The notes below the pieces were generated by a model that was given only the letters and a program-made list of their open reading frames with translations, was not told the DNA's origin and ran no database searches. Of a DNA stretch of 7,702 nucleotides, positions 5,834 through 7,702 are shown one piece after another; the first letter of the stretch is position 1; every line of letters starts with the position of its first letter. The DNA comes from Muribaculaceae bacterium (lineage in GTDB: Bacteria; Bacteroidota; Bacteroidia; Bacteroidales; Muribaculaceae), in NCBI GenBank assembly GCA_902836725.1, contig CADFRV010000112.1:1-7702 (forward strand), read 5' to 3'. The translations under genes and the position numbers were made by a program.

Positions 5834-7702
5834 ATGAATGTCGCCGAGATGATGATGTATGGAGAGCGGCTTAAAGGTGGACGATTTGTGGCGGGAAAGA
5901 ATGTGCGCAGGGATGCGACAGATCCGGCTACATGGAGGGATGCCCCGCTTCCCCGAGTCATAAGAACTGACGGATGGGTGCCGAAGAGCACCAACATGCT
6001 TTCAGGAGCGCCCGGAAAGAGGGTTGTCTGGTTCACGAAGGGTAGCGTTCTGGGATATGCTGTATGCGATGCCGGCAAGATGCCGGACATGTCGTGTGAG
6101 GTCTCGGCATTGGGTATTCTTGACGGTGAGCTTGTGCATGTGTGTGATCTCGGTTATGGGACAATACGGGTGATGGTGAAAGGCTCGAGGGCCGTGTATG
6201 CCACTTATGATACTGTGGGAACAATGACATTCCGCGGGAGAATGCCGCGGTTGCCCTGGCTGCATTTCGTGCGGAAAGGGGAGCGTAATATTTCGTCGGG
6301 TGCAGTGGAAGTGGCTCTTTCGGGCAAAAGCGATCCCCGGGGGAGCACGCTTGCCGCAGATGATGCCGCAGCCGTGAGCCGGGCCGCGATAAGCGCGTAT
6401 GCGCGACTGAAATCGCATGCAAACGGCATGGGGATGTTTCTGCAGCCGGTTATTGCCCGCTATAGACTTCTGGACGGGGCGGGTGCCACAATAGTGGTAT
6501 CTCCCCCGGTGATGATCGGCGCTTCGGACGGCGCGCAGTGCAGGGGGGAGTTTCAGCTCGTCTCTACCGACAGCCTCGCCACATTGTCGGCGGGAAGTAT
6601 CGCCGGAAAGTCTTTCGGTATAGCTGTGGAAGGGATGGAGGAGATAGTGGCTCCCTGGAGCGGGATAGTGAGGAGGCTTGTTGTGGAGGTATGTCCGGAG
6701 ACGGAGGTTGTGGATATGGATGCGGAATGTATGACGCGGGTCAGCAATGACGGCAGGGATGTGACGGTGCATGTGACACTTCCGACAGGAACGGAGGAGA
6801 GCCTGCGGAGGAAGGTTTTCGGCGTGCTTGCCTCGGAGGATAAATTTGAGGAACATCTGGTTGTGGAGGATCCTTTCGGCGTGGGATGTGACAGACAGGT
6901 GGATATCCCCGCTTATCCTGCCGCGAAACGGATTACGGAAGTGTATGTGCCGGGCGCCCATCCGCTGCGCGATGCGGTGATGTATGGATTCGTGGGGGAG
7001 GCAGGCGCATGGACAGTGGCATGCGGTGAGAGCCGGGAGCTGTTCGAGGGTTATCCTGCGGAATGTTTTGCCACAGACACGGCTTCCGGCGGATGGAGAG
7101 CTTTGGTAGAGGTGGATGTGGCGCGGTCCGACGGGAGTATGCGGCGGTTTGTGAGCGCGTGCTCGGGAGAGGGGAACGCGCCTGCAGAACTTTCCCCGTT
7201 GTTGATGTTCCCTGATATCAATGCCAGGAAGATGACTGTGAGTATTGAGACGGGAGGGGTGGTGACAAGTGAGACATACCGGCTGCGTCCTGTGACCGGG
7301 GTGGCATGTGCGTGTTACCTCAATGATGGATGCAAGGGGATGATGCCGCGCGGAGCTGCGGATGAGTTGCCGGCACATGGCGGGGGTGTGACAGGAATTG
7401 TGGAGCGGCACGGGTATGCGGGGATATTCGCGGATGCTACTCTCGGACAGGAACTTGACAGCATGGTGATGGACAGCGGCACATTGGTGGCGGCATATCC
7501 GGCGCCGAGGGGCGGGGGATCGTGGGATTTCTCACGTGTGCGGATGCTGCTGTTCGGCAGCGCGGGGACATGGGTCGCCACAATCGACGGTAAAGGGCAG
7601 TTTCATTCTTTTGCCCCGATGGACGGTCGCCCGGTGGCCTGTGCGGGTGCGATATGCCGTGCTTCCGGTGCGAAAGGGCTTACGCATTATGTGGCGGCAG
7701 GG
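5834..7702 (+). CDS. Unrecognised large protein without signal peptide, runs off the window end
   Basis: The reading frame is open to the window edge, giving 623 residues with no stop. I do not recognise the family with confidence. The start at 5834 is preferred over the in-frame ATG at 5789 for three reasons: GAGGAGG precedes it; a -7 element at 5768-5775 would leave almost no leader for 5789; and the extra codons are AT-rich and Lys/Arg-rich, unlike the rest. No signal peptide or membrane segment is visible. Fifteen scattered cysteines also argue against export. Visible segments: 30-42 (DPATWRDAPLPRV); alternating strand-like stretches at 64-125; a small Ala-rich helical stretch at 173-195; then 205-228, with ARYRLLDG and a hydrophobic strand ending in SPPVMI; and 566-590, with MLLFGSAGTWVATIDGKGQF. 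The last two resemble, in my judgement only, beta-rich structural proteins of Bacteroidales phages. No neighbouring phage genes are visible. The coding strand is unusually G-rich (many GGG, AGG and CGG codons). Function is unknown. Confidence 0.85.
   Translation, partial: MNVAEMMMYGERLKGGRFVAGKNVRRDATDPATWRDAPLPRVIRTDGWVPKSTNMLSGAPGKRVVWFTKGSVLGYAVCDAGKMPDMSCEVSALGILDGELVHVCDLGYGTIRVMVKGSRAVYATYDTVGTMTFRGRMPRLPWLHFVRKGERNISSGAVEVALSGKSDPRGSTLAADDAAAVSRAAISAYARLKSHANGMGMFLQPVIARYRLLDGAGATIVVSPPVMIGASDGAQCRGEFQLVSTDSLATLSAGSIAGKSFGIAVEGMEEIVAPWSGIVRRLVVEVCPETEVVDMDAECMTRVSNDGRDVTVHVTLPTGTEESLRRKVFGVLASEDKFEEHLVVEDPFGVGCDRQVDIPAYPAAKRITEVYVPGAHPLRDAVMYGFVGEAGAWTVACGESRELFEGYPAECFATDTASGGWRALVEVDVARSDGSMRRFVSACSGEGNAPAELSPLLMFPDINARKMTVSIETGGVVTSETYRLRPVTGVACACYLNDGCKGMMPRGAADELPAHGGGVTGIVERHGYAGIFADATLGQELDSMVMDSGTLVAAYPAPRGGGSWDFSRVRMLLFGSAGTWVATIDGKGQFHSFAPMDGRPVACAGAICRASGAKGLTHYVAAG

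Noticed and set aside
6002..7411. Long open frame of 469 codons on the minus strand
   Set aside because: It lies wholly inside the last plus-strand gene. Its translation is rich in His, Arg, Pro and Ser with no domain pattern, as expected for the antisense of a G-rich gene. It has no promoter or ribosome site.
1..7702. CRISPR array, tRNA or rRNA genes, insertion sequence, SusC/SusD-type uptake pair
   Set aside because: None seen. No regularly spaced direct repeats, no cloverleaf-like sequence, no transposase-like frame and no TonB-dependent receptor or SusD-like protein on either strand.

Overview
The window looks like an ordinary chromosomal stretch of a Bacteroidota (Bacteroidales) bacterium of the gut type; a Muribaculaceae-like source is my inference. 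Three things point there. The promoter elements have the Bacteroidales form (TTTG, about 19 bases, TAnnTTTG) rather than the proteobacterial one. The big gene has no Shine-Dalgarno sequence. The big secreted protein is built from fibronectin type III and cleaved-adhesin/choice-of-anchor-J modules and ends in a type IX secretion (T9SS)-like C-terminal domain.

Layout. (1) Positions 1-147, minus strand: the first 49 codons of 6-phosphofructokinase (pfkA), cut by the window edge. (2) 148-420: a divergent intergenic region with one promoter for each direction. The pfkA leader also holds two small inverted repeats. (3) 421-5679, plus strand: one intact 1752-residue exported multidomain protein, with a signal peptide, a beta-propeller-like region, six FN3-type modules interleaved with four jelly-roll modules, a CARDB-like domain and a sorting-type C-terminus. 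(4) 5704-5739: a strong intrinsic terminator. (5) 5834 to the window end, plus strand: at least 623 codons of an unrecognised protein with no signal peptide, running off the edge, with its own candidate promoter and a good ribosome binding site.

The three genes appear to be separate transcription units and I see no shared pathway. pfkA is housekeeping glycolysis. The large protein is a surface or secreted adhesin-like factor. The last gene is a cysteine-containing, probably cytoplasmic (or virion/particle-type) protein of unknown role. I see no tRNA, rRNA, CRISPR array, insertion sequence or obvious phage cassette. The points most worth a second look are the repeat logic of the large protein (including an FN3 domain split by a jelly-roll) and the identity of the unrecognised last gene.
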